Shown here: positions 56,848 to 64,000 of the stretch, in pieces
How positions within the stretch are numbered: the stretch's first letter is position 1
Layout of the letters: every line of letters starts with the position of its first letter
NCBI GenBank assembly: GCA_019636815.1
Contig: JAHBWT010000006.1
Coordinates: 31,291 to 95,290 of the forward strand
Direction of reading: 5' to 3'
DNA: 64,000 bases
Source of the DNA: Nitrospira sp.
GTDB lineage: Bacteria; Nitrospirota; Nitrospiria; Nitrospirales; Nitrospiraceae
Position numbers and translations under genes: made by a program
The notes under the pieces: model-generated
Seen by the model: the letters and a program-made list of their open reading frames with translations, nothing else
What the model was told of the DNA's origin: nothing
The model's database searches: none

Positions 56848-58125
56848 GTGGCCCTCCCCTATGAAATTTTCGTCGGGCTCCGCTACCTGCGCGCCAAGCG
56901 TCGCAACCGGACGATCTCGCTGAACACGTTCGTATCGATCGCCGGCATCACGCTGGGAGTGGCGGCACTCATCGGCACGGTCGGGATCATGACCGGCTTC
57001 CGGGAAGATATTCAGAGCAAGATTCTCGGCACGACGGCCCATATCATCGTCCAAGAGCGCATGAAAGAGAATATGACCGACTACGACAGTCTGGCCGACA
57101 AGATTCAGACGGTGCCCGACGTCGTCGCCGCAACGCCCTTCGTGCTCCGGCAAGTACTGCTGACCACTCAGTCGGGCGTGCAGGGAATCGTCCTCCGTGG
57201 GATCGACCCAAACCGCGAGGCCAACGTCACCGAACTCTCCAAAAACATTACGTCCGGCCAATTGCTTGACCTCCTCACGCCCGTGAAAGTGTTGCAAGCT
57301 CCGGCCGATGACCCTCAAGGCGACCTCCGCCCTGTAGAAAAACCTGGCATTATTCTGGGCAAAGAGCTGGCGCTCAGGCTGGGCGTGTTTGTCGGCGACA
57401 CCGTCAACGTGGTCTCACCCGTCGGTCCGATCAGCGCGATGGGCATGGTGCCCAAGATCCGAACCTTCGTAGTAGTCGCTCTCTTTCATTCCGGCATGTA
57501 CGAATACGACTCCTCGCTGGCCTATATCGAGCTCAACGAGGCGCAAAAATTTTTCAACATGAATGGAGATGTGTCCGGGATCGAAGTCAAGGTGACCGAT
57601 GTCTTCCAAGCCTCAGAGACCGCCCGTCGCATCGAACAGGAGCTCGGGTTCAGTCATGGCGCGAGAGATTGGATGCAGATGAACCGGAATCTCTTCTCGG
57701 CCCTGAAGCTGGAGAAGACGATGATGTTTCTGCTGCTCGTCCTGATCACGATCGTGGCCTCATTCAACATCGTCAGCACCCTCACCATGATCGTCACTGA
57801 AAAGCAGAAGGAAATTGCAATCCTCAAGGCCATGGGGGCGACGAAGCGAAGCATCCGACGCATCTTCATGCTGAACGGATTGATCATCGGGTTCACCGGG
57901 ACGGCCATCGGTATTCCGTTAGGCTATACATTTCTCTGGCTAATTCAAACCTTCTGGACGTTCGATCCAACGGTGTACTATATCTCGACCATTCCGGTTC
58001 ACGTGATGGCGGAAGATGTGCTCCTGGTGGCCGGCTCTGCCATTCTGATCAGCTTTGCAGCCACCGTGTATCCGGCCAATCAAGCCGCAAAGCTCGAGCC
58101 GGTCGCCGCATTGCGCTATGAATAG
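56848..58125 (+). CDS. lolC: Lipoprotein-releasing ABC transporter permease (LolC/LolE)
   Basis: 425 residues from GTG 56848, two bases after the lysS stop. N-terminal YEIFVGLRYLRAKRRNRTISLNTFVSIAGITLGVAALI is a LolC/E hallmark. A large periplasmic domain (residues about 50-270) and three C-terminal helices (TMMFLLLVLITIVASFNIVSTL, RIFMLNGLIIGFTGTAIG, VLLVAGSAILISFAATVYP) complete the MacB/LolE fold. A single permease gene is seen, so the complex may be a homodimer (LolF-like). It works with LolD to pass lipoproteins to LolA. Confidence 0.93.
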   Translation: MALPYEIFVGLRYLRAKRRNRTISLNTFVSIAGITLGVAALIGTVGIMTGFREDIQSKILGTTAHIIVQERMKENMTDYDSLADKIQTVPDVVAATPFVLRQVLLTTQSGVQGIVLRGIDPNREANVTELSKNITSGQLLDLLTPVKVLQAPADDPQGDLRPVEKPGIILGKELALRLGVFVGDTVNVVSPVGPISAMGMVPKIRTFVVVALFHSGMYEYDSSLAYIELNEAQKFFNMNGDVSGIEVKVTDVFQASETARRIEQELGFSHGARDWMQMNRNLFSALKLEKTMMFLLLVLITIVASFNIVSTLTMIVTEKQKEIAILKAMGATKRSIRRIFMLNGLIIGFTGTAIGIPLGYTFLWLIQTFWTFDPTVYYISTIPVHVMAEDVLLVAGSAILISFAATVYPANQAAKLEPVAALRYE

Positions 58126-58193
58126 ATACGGAGGACTGAGTCTTACTCCCATTCGCCAATTGAGTCTCAGTCCTGACAACTCATCACTTGAGC

Positions 58194-58856
58194 ATGATTA
58201 AAACGATCAACCTTCACAAATCGTTTTCGATGGGCTCCTATGAGCTGCCCGTGCTCAGGGGGATCAATCTTGAGATTCAACGCGGCGAGTTGGTGGCGAT
58301 CGTGGGGGCCTCCGGAGCCGGTAAGAGCACCCTCCTCCATATCATCGGGACCCTTGATAAGCCGAGCAGCGGAACTGTGACGTTCGATGGACAAGACTTG
58401 TTTCGCATGACGGACACCCAGCAGGCCGAGTTCCGCAACCGGCGGATCGGGTTCGTGTTTCAGTTTCATCACTTGCTCGCCGAGTTCACCGCGCTGGAAA
58501 ATGCCTGTATGCCGGCGCTCGTCCAACGCCGAGAGCCTGCCTCAGTCAAAGCCGATGCCGCAACGCTTCTCACGGAGGTTGGATTGGGGCATCGCCTCCA
58601 TCACAAGCCAGGCGAGCTCTCCGGTGGCGAACAACAACGAGTGGCCATGGCTCGTGCGTTGATGCAGAACCCTGACCTGGTCCTGGCCGACGAACCCACC
58701 GGGAATCTCGATACTCACAGCGGGGAAGGACTGTTCGGACTGATGCGAGCCTTGAACAAGACGCGAGGAACCACGTTTGTGATCGTGACCCATAACGACA
58801 AACTTTCCGCCCAGTCCGACCGCATCATTCACATGCAAGACGGCCAGATCGTCTGA
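58194..58856 (+). CDS. lolD: Lipoprotein-releasing ABC transporter ATPase
   Basis: 220 residues from ATG 58194 (TTG 58188 in frame is less likely). [15 protein letters not shown] is Walker [18 protein letters not shown] the ABC signature, [16 protein letters not shown]alker B, and [10 protein letters not shown] the H-loop. The Q-loop reads [16 protein letters not shown]. It powers LolC-mediated release of outer-membrane lipoproteins. It lies 68 bases after lolC. Confidence 0.94.
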   Translation: MIKTINLHKSFSMGSYELPVLRGINLEIQRGELVAIVGASGAGKSTLLHIIGTLDKPSSGTVTFDGQDLFRMTDTQQAEFRNRRIGFVFQFHHLLAEFTALENACMPALVQRREPASVKADAATLLTEVGLGHRLHHKPGELSGGEQQRVAMARALMQNPDLVLADEPTGNLDTHSGEGLFGLMRALNKTRGTTFVIVTHNDKLSAQSDRIIHMQDGQIV

Positions 58857-58913
58857 GCCGATCGTACCTCCCTATCACTGTCGCCATCGAACGAGTCGGA
58901 ACAACTGCAATCC

Positions 58914-58942
58914 TTGACGAACAACTATTCCTTCTCTAGACT
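58914..58942 (+). promoter_or_regulatory. Sigma70-like promoter for the TraF-like gene
   Basis: TTGACG (58914-58919), a 17-base spacer, then TAGACT (58937-58942), 30 bases before the ATG at 58973. The -35 matches consensus at five of six positions and the -10 at four. It fits a new transcription unit after the lol genes. Confidence 0.5.
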
Positions 58943-58972
58943 CGCTCAATTAGTTCTGGCCAAGGATTTGAC

Positions 58973-60118
58973 ATGCGCTGGTCGCCGTCGGTTCGCATAG
59001 CCGTTTTGCTGGCTACCTCAGCGCTTCCGTCTCAGGTATCCGCGACAGAATTTGTCATCTCCGGTCCTCGTGCCATGGGCATGGGCGGAGCCGGAGTCGC
59101 TGTCACCACCAACGCTCTCGCGACCTATTGGAATCCGGCCGGGCTGGCCATGACGCAGACCGTGGATATCCGCGCACAGGGAGGAGGCCTAGCGATTGAT
59201 CGTCTCGGCTTTGGCGACGCGTTGAACGACTTGGAAAAATTCAACAGCAGCGACACGTCTCCGACCAATCTCGCAAAGGCTCAGGACATCGCTACTCGCG
59301 TCAATCAGCCGGGCGCGGCCGTCTCGGTCAATGGGTCCGCCGGGCTGTATATCAAAGGCCATCTCGGCGAGCATGCGTTCGGATTCAACGTGTCTGACGT
59401 TGCCACCGGCGGCGGGTTTGTCTCCACACCTGTGCAAGCAACCCAACCTGGCGGAGTAGGTACGCCCATCACCATTGCGGGCCAGATGGCGCTTCGTGGT
59501 CTCGAGGCCAGACAATTGGCATTTTCTTATGCCTATGCCTTCTCCGATAAAACGTTTGCCATCGGCATTACCGCGAAGGTGATTCAGGGTGCGTCATACA
59601 ATGGTTCAACCGACCTCCAAAGTGGGAGCGGTGTCAGCATTACCGAGCGCTTCGGCAAACCAACTATCTCAACGACCTACGGCATTGATATCGGCGCGAT
59701 CTACCGTCCGTCATCCTTGATCAGGTTCGGAATTGTCGCGAAAGATATTAATACGCCAACGTTCGATGCAGCAGGTGGAGGAGAACTCAAACTCGATCCG
59801 CAGGTCCGGGCGGGTGTCGCGATCAATCCCTACTCCTCATTAACCTTGACGGCGGATGTGGATGTAACTTCGAACAAGACCTTTGTACCGGGAGTGAAGA
59901 GTCAGCTCTTGAGCTTGGGCCTCGAACAAACGATCCTGTCCGAATTCCTGTCTTTCAGGGTCGGAACGTTCAAGAACATGCAGGACACGTCCACCCCCTT
60001 CGTCCCCACTGCAGGGTTAGGTGTACGGTGGTTCAACTTCCGTGCAGATGCCGGAGGAGGATATGACTTCCGCGAAAAAGGCGCCTTGGTTTCTGCTTCC
60101 ATTTCCCTTACATTCTGA
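58973..60118 (+). CDS. TraF-like/OmpP1-type outer-membrane protein
   Basis: 381 residues. A signal peptide (RIAVLLATSALPSQVSA) leads to ISGPRAMGMGGAGVAVTTNALATYWNPAGLAM, the 'GxxxxGMGGAxVA...A.xxNPAGL' motif common to FadL/OmpP1 and the conjugal transfer TraF_2 family. The rest is beta-strand-rich and ends with ALVSASISLTF, an outer-membrane barrel C-terminus. It may transport hydrophobic compounds. No conjugation genes are present, so the 'TraF' name should not be read as function. Confidence 0.85.
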   Translation: MRWSPSVRIAVLLATSALPSQVSATEFVISGPRAMGMGGAGVAVTTNALATYWNPAGLAMTQTVDIRAQGGGLAIDRLGFGDALNDLEKFNSSDTSPTNLAKAQDIATRVNQPGAAVSVNGSAGLYIKGHLGEHAFGFNVSDVATGGGFVSTPVQATQPGGVGTPITIAGQMALRGLEARQLAFSYAYAFSDKTFAIGITAKVIQGASYNGSTDLQSGSGVSITERFGKPTISTTYGIDIGAIYRPSSLIRFGIVAKDINTPTFDAAGGGELKLDPQVRAGVAINPYSSLTLTADVDVTSNKTFVPGVKSQLLSLGLEQTILSEFLSFRVGTFKNMQDTSTPFVPTAGLGVRWFNFRADAGGGYDFREKGALVSASISLTF

Positions 60119-60133
60119 TGGTATACTAGTTTT

Positions 60134-60739
60134 ATGTTGTCTCGATCCTACGCACAGACGGTAGTCCTTGTCGGACTCGTTCTCCTCCTAGTCGGCTGTG
60201 GAGGCCTGCAGGAGGTGTGGGAAGGCCCCGGCGCCAGGGTGTTTCGACCTCAGAGCATCGCCGTGTTACCACCGATGGCGAGTCAATACGACAGCGCTCG
60301 CGAAGACATTCAAGAGGTTTTGGCCGTCGCACTCAATCGGCAGGGAAGCATCGAACGGGTCGTCACGCCAGAAAACGTCACGGATATTTTTCAGGCTTCC
60401 AAAGAGGCGTTCGATTCACTCGTATTTTATTTCTCCCGCCTGGAGATGACCGGTCAATCCGATAAAGACTCGGCCATCAAGCTTGGACAATCCCTCAATG
60501 TCGATTCCTTTCTGGTCGTCAGGGTCAATTCCTGGGAATATGTGCGGAAAGAAGGCGATAACGTCGGGCGGGTCGGATTGAGCCTGCGGCTGATCGACGC
60601 CACGAGCGGCACGACAGTGTGGAAAGCGCGCCACGAACGTTCAGACAGCTACATGTTCATCAAGCCGAGCCTCAAACAAATCGCCAAGGACCTGGCCGAC
60701 GAGATGATCAAGTACATGCCCCCGCAAACGAAGCGATAG
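60134..60739 (+). CDS. Lipoprotein, GNA1162/CsgG-like fold
   Basis: 201 residues. Lipobox LLLVGC at about residues 18-23. The mature part starts RVFRPQSIAVLPPMAS, then LAVALNRQG, then SLNVDSFLVVRVNSWEY, then LSLRLIDATSGTTVWKARHE: the pattern of GNA1162 and CsgG-like lipoproteins (an IAVLPP strand, then LRLID..TG...W). It lies 15 bases after the TraF-like gene and is probably co-transcribed. It may form or assist an outer-membrane assembly. Confidence 0.8.
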   Translation: MLSRSYAQTVVLVGLVLLLVGCGGLQEVWEGPGARVFRPQSIAVLPPMASQYDSAREDIQEVLAVALNRQGSIERVVTPENVTDIFQASKEAFDSLVFYFSRLEMTGQSDKDSAIKLGQSLNVDSFLVVRVNSWEYVRKEGDNVGRVGLSLRLIDATSGTTVWKARHERSDSYMFIKPSLKQIAKDLADEMIKYMPPQTKR

Positions 60740-60821
60740 AACTCACTCCACATCTGACTGATCTGAAGCGCGTTGCCATCTGCCAAGGATCACCACTGAC
60801 TGCCACATGACTCTTGTTGTG

Positions 60822-60853
60822 GCATGGCACCTCACAATGTGTCATGCTATACT
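60822..60853 (+). promoter_or_regulatory. Operator palindrome and -10 box upstream of vapBC
   Basis: GCATGGCAC (60822-60830) and GTGTCATGC (60839-60847) form an inverted repeat with eight of nine pairs and an 8-base spacer. It abuts TATACT (60848-60853), a good -10 box 31 bases before the vapB ATG. A second inverted repeat TGCCACA/TGTGGCA (60801-60824) overlaps its left arm. This is the layout expected for an AbrB-type antitoxin autorepressing its operon. Confidence 0.55.
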
Positions 60854-60883
60854 CGTTCTGGCTGATCACTCAATAGGTGGCAT

Positions 60884-61171
60884 ATGACGTCCATAAAAAC
60901 AAAAACCCATCTCCACGCTGGAGGCAGACTTGTCATTCCCGCAGCCTATCGCAAAGCACTCGGCCTCAAGCCTGGCGATGATGTTGTGCTTGTACTGGAG
61001 GAACATGAAGTCAGGCTGGTCGCTCCCCGTCAGGCCGTGAAGCATGCCCAGATGCTGGTTCGACAGTATGTGTCGAAAGATCGAACGCTCGCCGATGAAC
61101 TCATCCAGGATCGCCGACAAGAGGTCCAGCGTGACAGGAAAAAGCGCGGGCCGACGGCAAGCCGCTCATGA
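60884..61171 (+). CDS. vapB: AbrB/SpoVT-type antitoxin (VapB)
   Basis: 95 residues. Residues 8-52 (HLHAGGRLVIPAAYRKALGL, then KPGDDVVLVLEEHEVRLV) form the AbrB/MazE swapped-hairpin DNA-binding fold. The C-terminal part (ADELIQDRRQEVQRDRK) is the toxin-neutralising helix. Its stop overlaps the toxin ATG by 4 bases. It should bind the palindrome upstream and repress the pair. Confidence 0.9.
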   Translation: MTSIKTKTHLHAGGRLVIPAAYRKALGLKPGDDVVLVLEEHEVRLVAPRQAVKHAQMLVRQYVSKDRTLADELIQDRRQEVQRDRKKRGPTASRS

Positions 61172-61551
61172 AGGACTCGGTCCTCGATGCCACAGCAGTC
61201 CTGGCGGTGCTGAATGACGAACCGGGAGCCGAGAAGGTTGTGCCACTCCTGCCTCGAGCCGTCATGAGTACCGTCAATCTTGCTGAAGTCGTGAGCAAAC
61301 TGGCGGATGCAGGGATGCCGGAGGAGACCATTCACACAGTAATCGACGAGTTAGGAATCATGGTCATTCCCTTCGATGAGCCGCTCGCCTTCTCAACCGG
61401 CTTCTTACGCCCAGCCACGAGTGACTATGGGCTCTCCTTGGGCGATCGGGCCTGTCTGGCACTGGGTACACACTTGCATCGGCCCGTGCTGACTGCAGAC
61501 CGCATGTGGAGCACCTTGAAGCTGGACGTAGCCATTCAGATGATCCGATAA
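61168..61551 (+). CDS. vapC: PIN-domain ribonuclease toxin (VapC)
   Basis: 127 residues. The PIN-domain acidic residues are all present: Asp7 (SVLDATAVLAVLNDE), Glu in NLAEVVSKL near residue 40, Asp in SLGDRACLALG near 91, and Asp in VLTADRMW near 110. Length and order fit an intact VapC, an RNase that cleaves tRNA or rRNA. It is directly coupled to its AbrB-type antitoxin, and the pair looks functional, unlike the broken pairs at the left end of the window. Confidence 0.93.
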   Translation: MKDSVLDATAVLAVLNDEPGAEKVVPLLPRAVMSTVNLAEVVSKLADAGMPEETIHTVIDELGIMVIPFDEPLAFSTGFLRPATSDYGLSLGDRACLALGTHLHRPVLTADRMWSTLKLDVAIQMIR

Positions 61552-61804
61552 GGCCTCCTGCCCCTATCCTACCATCCCTTCTATTTCAGCTTGCGGAACG
61601 AACCAACAACCATAACTCCATTGGGGAGGGCCACCTGAAGGTGCAAGCGCATCTTGACGGAGGCAAACAGTACGTCAATACGCATGCCATACCCTCATTA
61701 TGTTTCTCCGAACAGGTGGCAATTTCAGGCGATGCACAGTTCAAGATCCAACCCCAATTACGACTCGCTCGCGTTTACCGTGGTGCTCCGGCTCGAGCGA
61801 TAGG

Positions 61805-62150
61805 TTAGGCCTCAGGCATGTCGGAGCTCTCCTGGGGTGCAGTTGCGCCATCGTCTTCCTCTTCTTCAATCGGTTCGCGGCGAATGACGCGAACCTGAAT
61901 CATCAAGGTATTTCCATACGGCATGAGCATCTAATAAATTCCCATGTCCTTGACACCGCGCTTCTTGTCGTTTTCTCGAATAAAGCCGAGGGCTCTCAGC
62001 TGGACGATGCAGGGCATGATCTCATCTTTGTGAAATACAAAATCCTGAAGCTCGCGGTCCTTGAACTCCTTGCGCCCTTGAAAACAACGCAAGGACCCTT
62101 TGGTGAGGAAGTCGAGGAACGTTCGGTGGCAAGGTGGTGCCAGCTGATTC
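61805..62150 (-). pseudogene. Fragment of an unknown protein, broken by a nonsense codon
   Basis: The minus strand reads FLDFLTKGSLRCFQGRKEF, then KDRELQDFVFHKDEIMP, then VQLRALGFIRENDKKRGVKD, then MGIY and TAG, then MLMPYGNTLMIQVRVIRREP, all in one frame. The TAG stands where W would be expected in a winged-helix ending (IYW.LTPYG...M..VR.IRR). It resembles the C-terminal part of larger effector proteins such as DUF4062-type, but I cannot name it firmly. The start of the gene is absent. Confidence 0.5.
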
Positions 62151-62326
62151 GTTGATCATCGATGGTGCGACGGCAGCGAAGATGGCGCTTCAGGCTGGGT
62201 ATTGAGACCGTATCACGTGTGGCCTTGTGAAATGGATAGCTGCCAAGGGTTGCCGGGAAGTGAAGGCGATGGGGTTTGGAAGCGACACCTGGTCCCACCC
62301 ACCCGCCATATTCTGTGGTTGGACGA

Positions 62327-62580
62327 CTAGCCGACAGCCATCACTGATTTCAACGATCGGACGAACTCGGCGACGTGCCCGATCATCGCGGGATCCTGTT
62401 GATGGGATGCGATGCGTTTCACGATGGCGCTGCCGACGATCACGCCGTCGGCCATCTTCGACACCTGCGCCGCATCCTCTGGCGTGGCCACACACTAAAG
62501 CCGACAGCGACGGGAGAGGCCGAGACTTTCCTCAGTTTTTTGACGTTCTCTTGGATGTCCCCGCTCGAGGTCTTGTTTTG
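62327..62580 (-). pseudogene. trpA: Duplicated trpA 3' end, frameshifted
   Basis: The minus strand encodes SSGDIQENVKKLRKVSASPVAVGF, one base is then missing near 62495, and the tail EDAAQVSKMADGVIVGS...VRSLKSVMAVG resumes in another frame to TAG (62327-62329). These are the last two beta-alpha units of tryptophan synthase alpha. Bases 62364-62476 are identical to 63888-64000 in the downstream trpA copy. The 5' two-thirds of the gene are missing. It is not functional. Confidence 0.88.
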
Positions 62581-62888
62581 TGCATAACCACCCTTGCCAA
62601 GTTTTGGCCGCCAGCGCCCGCCATGGGAGAATTGAGAGGCAAGCATGCTGCGGATTACTGGACCAAGGTGTGATTGACCGGAATGACCACGAGCAATTAC
62701 GCCGCGACACGTTTCACCCAAACCTCAACACGGTGGCCGGTCTCCGCCAAGACGCGGATGAGCACATCCGTGGAGATATCCTGAGCACTGGGCTGCCTCT
62801 CGTACATCCACAGCTGTGCCATGCAGCGCTTTCATTGACAAGGTACGGAGATATGACGTACGTTGTCTGTAGGAGTCACGGAGGAGGA
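62581..62888. other. Leader region of the TacA/TacT-like pair
   Basis: About 300 bases without a gene. TTGACA (62835-62840), 18 bases, then TACGTT (62859-62864) is a promoter candidate. The 8-base palindrome ACGTACGT (62856-62863) overlaps the -10 and could be the antitoxin operator. Confidence 0.35.
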
Positions 62889-63194
62889 ACTATGCCGGCT
62901 ATCGCGAGGAAAAAGTCGCGGAAGAGTAGTGCGAGACTGGATGTGCGTTTACGTCCGGACAAAAAAGCCTTGATCGAGGAAGCCGCCACGCTTTCGGGAA
63001 AGACGATCAGTGACTACGTAATCTCAACGCTTTTGCGGCAATCGACCGAAGTCCTTCAGCGACATCGACATATCCGGCTATCCGATCGTGATCGTGATGA
63101 ATTCCTCGCCCTTCTGGATGCCTCCGATGAACCAAATGCTGCACTCACCCATGCGGCACGGAAATATAAGCGAATGGTGGATGCAAAGCGGTGA
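62889..63194 (+). CDS. tacA: DUF1778 (TacA-like) antitoxin
   Basis: 101 residues; GGAGGAGG precedes ATG 62889. KSSARLDVRLRPDKKALIEEAATLSGKTISDYVISTLLRQS is the DUF1778 ribbon-helix-helix DNA-binding region. The C-terminal FLALLDASDEPNAAL is the usual toxin-binding peptide ending ((F)...L..P..PN..L). It neutralises the GNAT toxin and represses the operon. It overlaps the toxin start (GTGA). Confidence 0.92.
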   Translation, partial: TMPAIARKKSRKSSARLDVRLRPDKKALIEEAATLSGKTISDYVISTLLRQSTEVLQRHRHIRLSDRDRDEFLALLDASDEPNAALTHAARKYKRMVDAKR

Positions 63195-63673
63195 TCGTGG
63201 TGCCATTGAGCGATCGCCATGATCGTTCACAGTTCGATTGTGGAGAGGCCTCTCTCAATTTCTACTTGCAACGGTATGCCGGTCAACACGACCGACGAGG
63301 GTTCGGCCGGACTTATGTGGCAATCTCTGAATCCTCGAGTACCATCAGGGGATACTACACCATCTCCAGCGGCTCCATTGCCTTTGAGACCGTGCCCGAG
63401 AATCTTCCCCATCATCCCGTACCGATTGTTCTCCTCGGGAGACTGGCTGTGGATCAACAGTCCCAAGGACAGGGAGTAGGCGGATTGCTATTGGTGGACG
63501 CCTTGCGCCGGGCACAACGTGCGGCCGATGAGCTAGGAATCTATGCAGTAGCCGTCGAAGCACTGTCGGACCGAGCACGATCCTTTTATGAACGGTTCGG
63601 TTTTCGTGCGCTCACCGATGATCGGCTGCATCTCTATCTAGCAATCAAGGTCGTCCGCCGACTACGATTGTGA
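63191..63673 (+). CDS. tacT: GNAT acetyltransferase toxin (TacT-like)
   Basis: 160 residues from GTG 63191. FDCGEASLNFYLQRYAGQHD near the start is the 'F.cG...LN.fL...A..q' signature of this toxin group. LLGRLAVDQQSQGQGVGGLLL is the acetyl-CoA loop (QGxGxG), and SFYERFGF contains the catalytic Tyr. Such toxins acetylate the amino group of charged tRNAs and block translation. It appears intact and translationally coupled to its DUF1778 antitoxin. Confidence 0.92.
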   Translation: MIVVPLSDRHDRSQFDCGEASLNFYLQRYAGQHDRRGFGRTYVAISESSSTIRGYYTISSGSIAFETVPENLPHHPVPIVLLGRLAVDQQSQGQGVGGLLLVDALRRAQRAADELGIYAVAVEALSDRARSFYERFGFRALTDDRLHLYLAIKVVRRLRL

Positions 63674-63850
63674 TGAGATGCTGCTGAAAAGAGAGGTATG
63701 CGTCTTGACCCATGTATTAGAGAATGGCCTACGTCTTGTCCCTCGCTTGGTAGCACGGACCGTAACACGCCTGCGTTGGCAAGACTTCTACGACTACGAC
63801 GGGGAAGGACTCGCGTAGCTTAAGAGGTGCAGATGTCAGTGATTGCGGAC

Positions 63851-64000
63851 CTAGCCTACGGCCATCGCAGCCTTGAGAGACCGGACAAACTCGGCGACGT
63901 GCCCGATCATCGCGGGATCCTGTTGATGGGATGCGATGCGTTTCACGATGGCGCTGCCGACGATCACGCCGTCGGCCATCTTCGACACCTGCGCCGCATC
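63851..64000 (-). CDS. trpA: Tryptophan synthase alpha chain, C-terminal end (partial)
   Basis: The last 49 codons of trpA, running off the right edge: DAAQVSKMADGVIVGSAIVKRI, then HQQDPAMIGHVAEFVRSLKAAMAVG and TAG (63851-63853). The alpha chain converts indole-glycerol phosphate to indole for TrpB. The same stretch is duplicated at 62327-62580. Confidence 0.92.
   Translation of the reverse strand, partial: DAAQVSKMADGVIVGSAIVKRIASHQQDPAMIGHVAEFVRSLKAAMAVG

Noticed and set aside
58973..60118. Reading the TraF-like gene as evidence of a conjugative element
   Set aside because: No mating-pair, relaxase or integrase genes are near; the family also includes ordinary outer-membrane proteins.
1..64000. 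CRISPR arrays and rRNA genes
   Set aside because: No regularly spaced repeats with unique spacers and no rRNA-like sequence were seen in the window.

Overview
The window looks like chromosomal DNA of a diderm bacterium, most probably a Nitrospira-type member of the Nitrospirota. Supporting signs are genes for lipid A and lipoprotein biogenesis (lpxC, lgt, lnt, lolC/lolD), many small secreted or lipid-anchored proteins, a three-subunit succinate:quinone oxidoreductase, and moderately high GC. The genus is an inference from gene content and style; no rRNA is present to confirm it.

Layout. 1-2.4 kb is a graveyard of small toxin-antitoxin genes (two degenerate Xre-type antitoxins, a cut-off ParE toxin) around a monooxygenase-like small protein. 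2-6.5 kb holds small envelope proteins, a tRNA-Leu(UAA), a solute-binding lipoprotein and a haem-binding DUF3365-like protein. 7-15 kb holds lgt, a zincin-like protein and the addBA recombination nuclease operon with two small downstream genes. 15-21.4 kb holds small secreted proteins, an endonuclease/exonuclease/phosphatase gene split by a stop codon, a PilZ protein and sdhCAB. After a 1.1-kb gene-poor gap come lpxC, a coiled-coil HARE-HTH protein, an inositol-monophosphatase, an AhpD-like protein, a pterin dehydratase, a ParB-domain protein and a glycerophosphodiesterase. 28.9-36.6 kb holds a decayed ppk2, an FGE-like protein, a MscS channel, a cytochrome c peroxidase, Dps, catalase and an oxyR fragment: an oxidative-stress cluster that seems partly acquired.

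36.9-45.4 kb holds an acetyltransferase/HxlR pair, then a block that includes a superfamily II helicase and both subunits of DNA topoisomerase VI, which is unusual for a bacterium. 47.4-50.7 kb is a compact three-gene unit: a free-standing subtilisin-prodomain lipoprotein, a subtilase with an inserted beta-sandwich domain and a Cys-containing C-terminal sorting signal, and an intramembrane CPBP glutamic protease that probably processes that signal. 52-60.7 kb is an envelope and translation block: lnt, prfB (with its programmed frameshift), lysS, lolC, lolD, a TraF-like outer-membrane protein and a lipoprotein. 60.8-64 kb is a second toxin-antitoxin area: intact VapBC, intact TacA/TacT-like DUF1778-GNAT, a nonsense-broken fragment, and a frameshifted duplicate of the trpA 3' end about 1.5 kb from the trpA that leaves the window.

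The lipoprotein theme is coherent: lgt attaches lipid, lnt completes acylation, lolC/lolD release lipoproteins to the outer membrane, and at least four putative lipoprotein clients lie in the window. The best candidates for an under-described system are the subtilase/prodomain/sorting-protease unit and the topoisomerase VI-helicase block.
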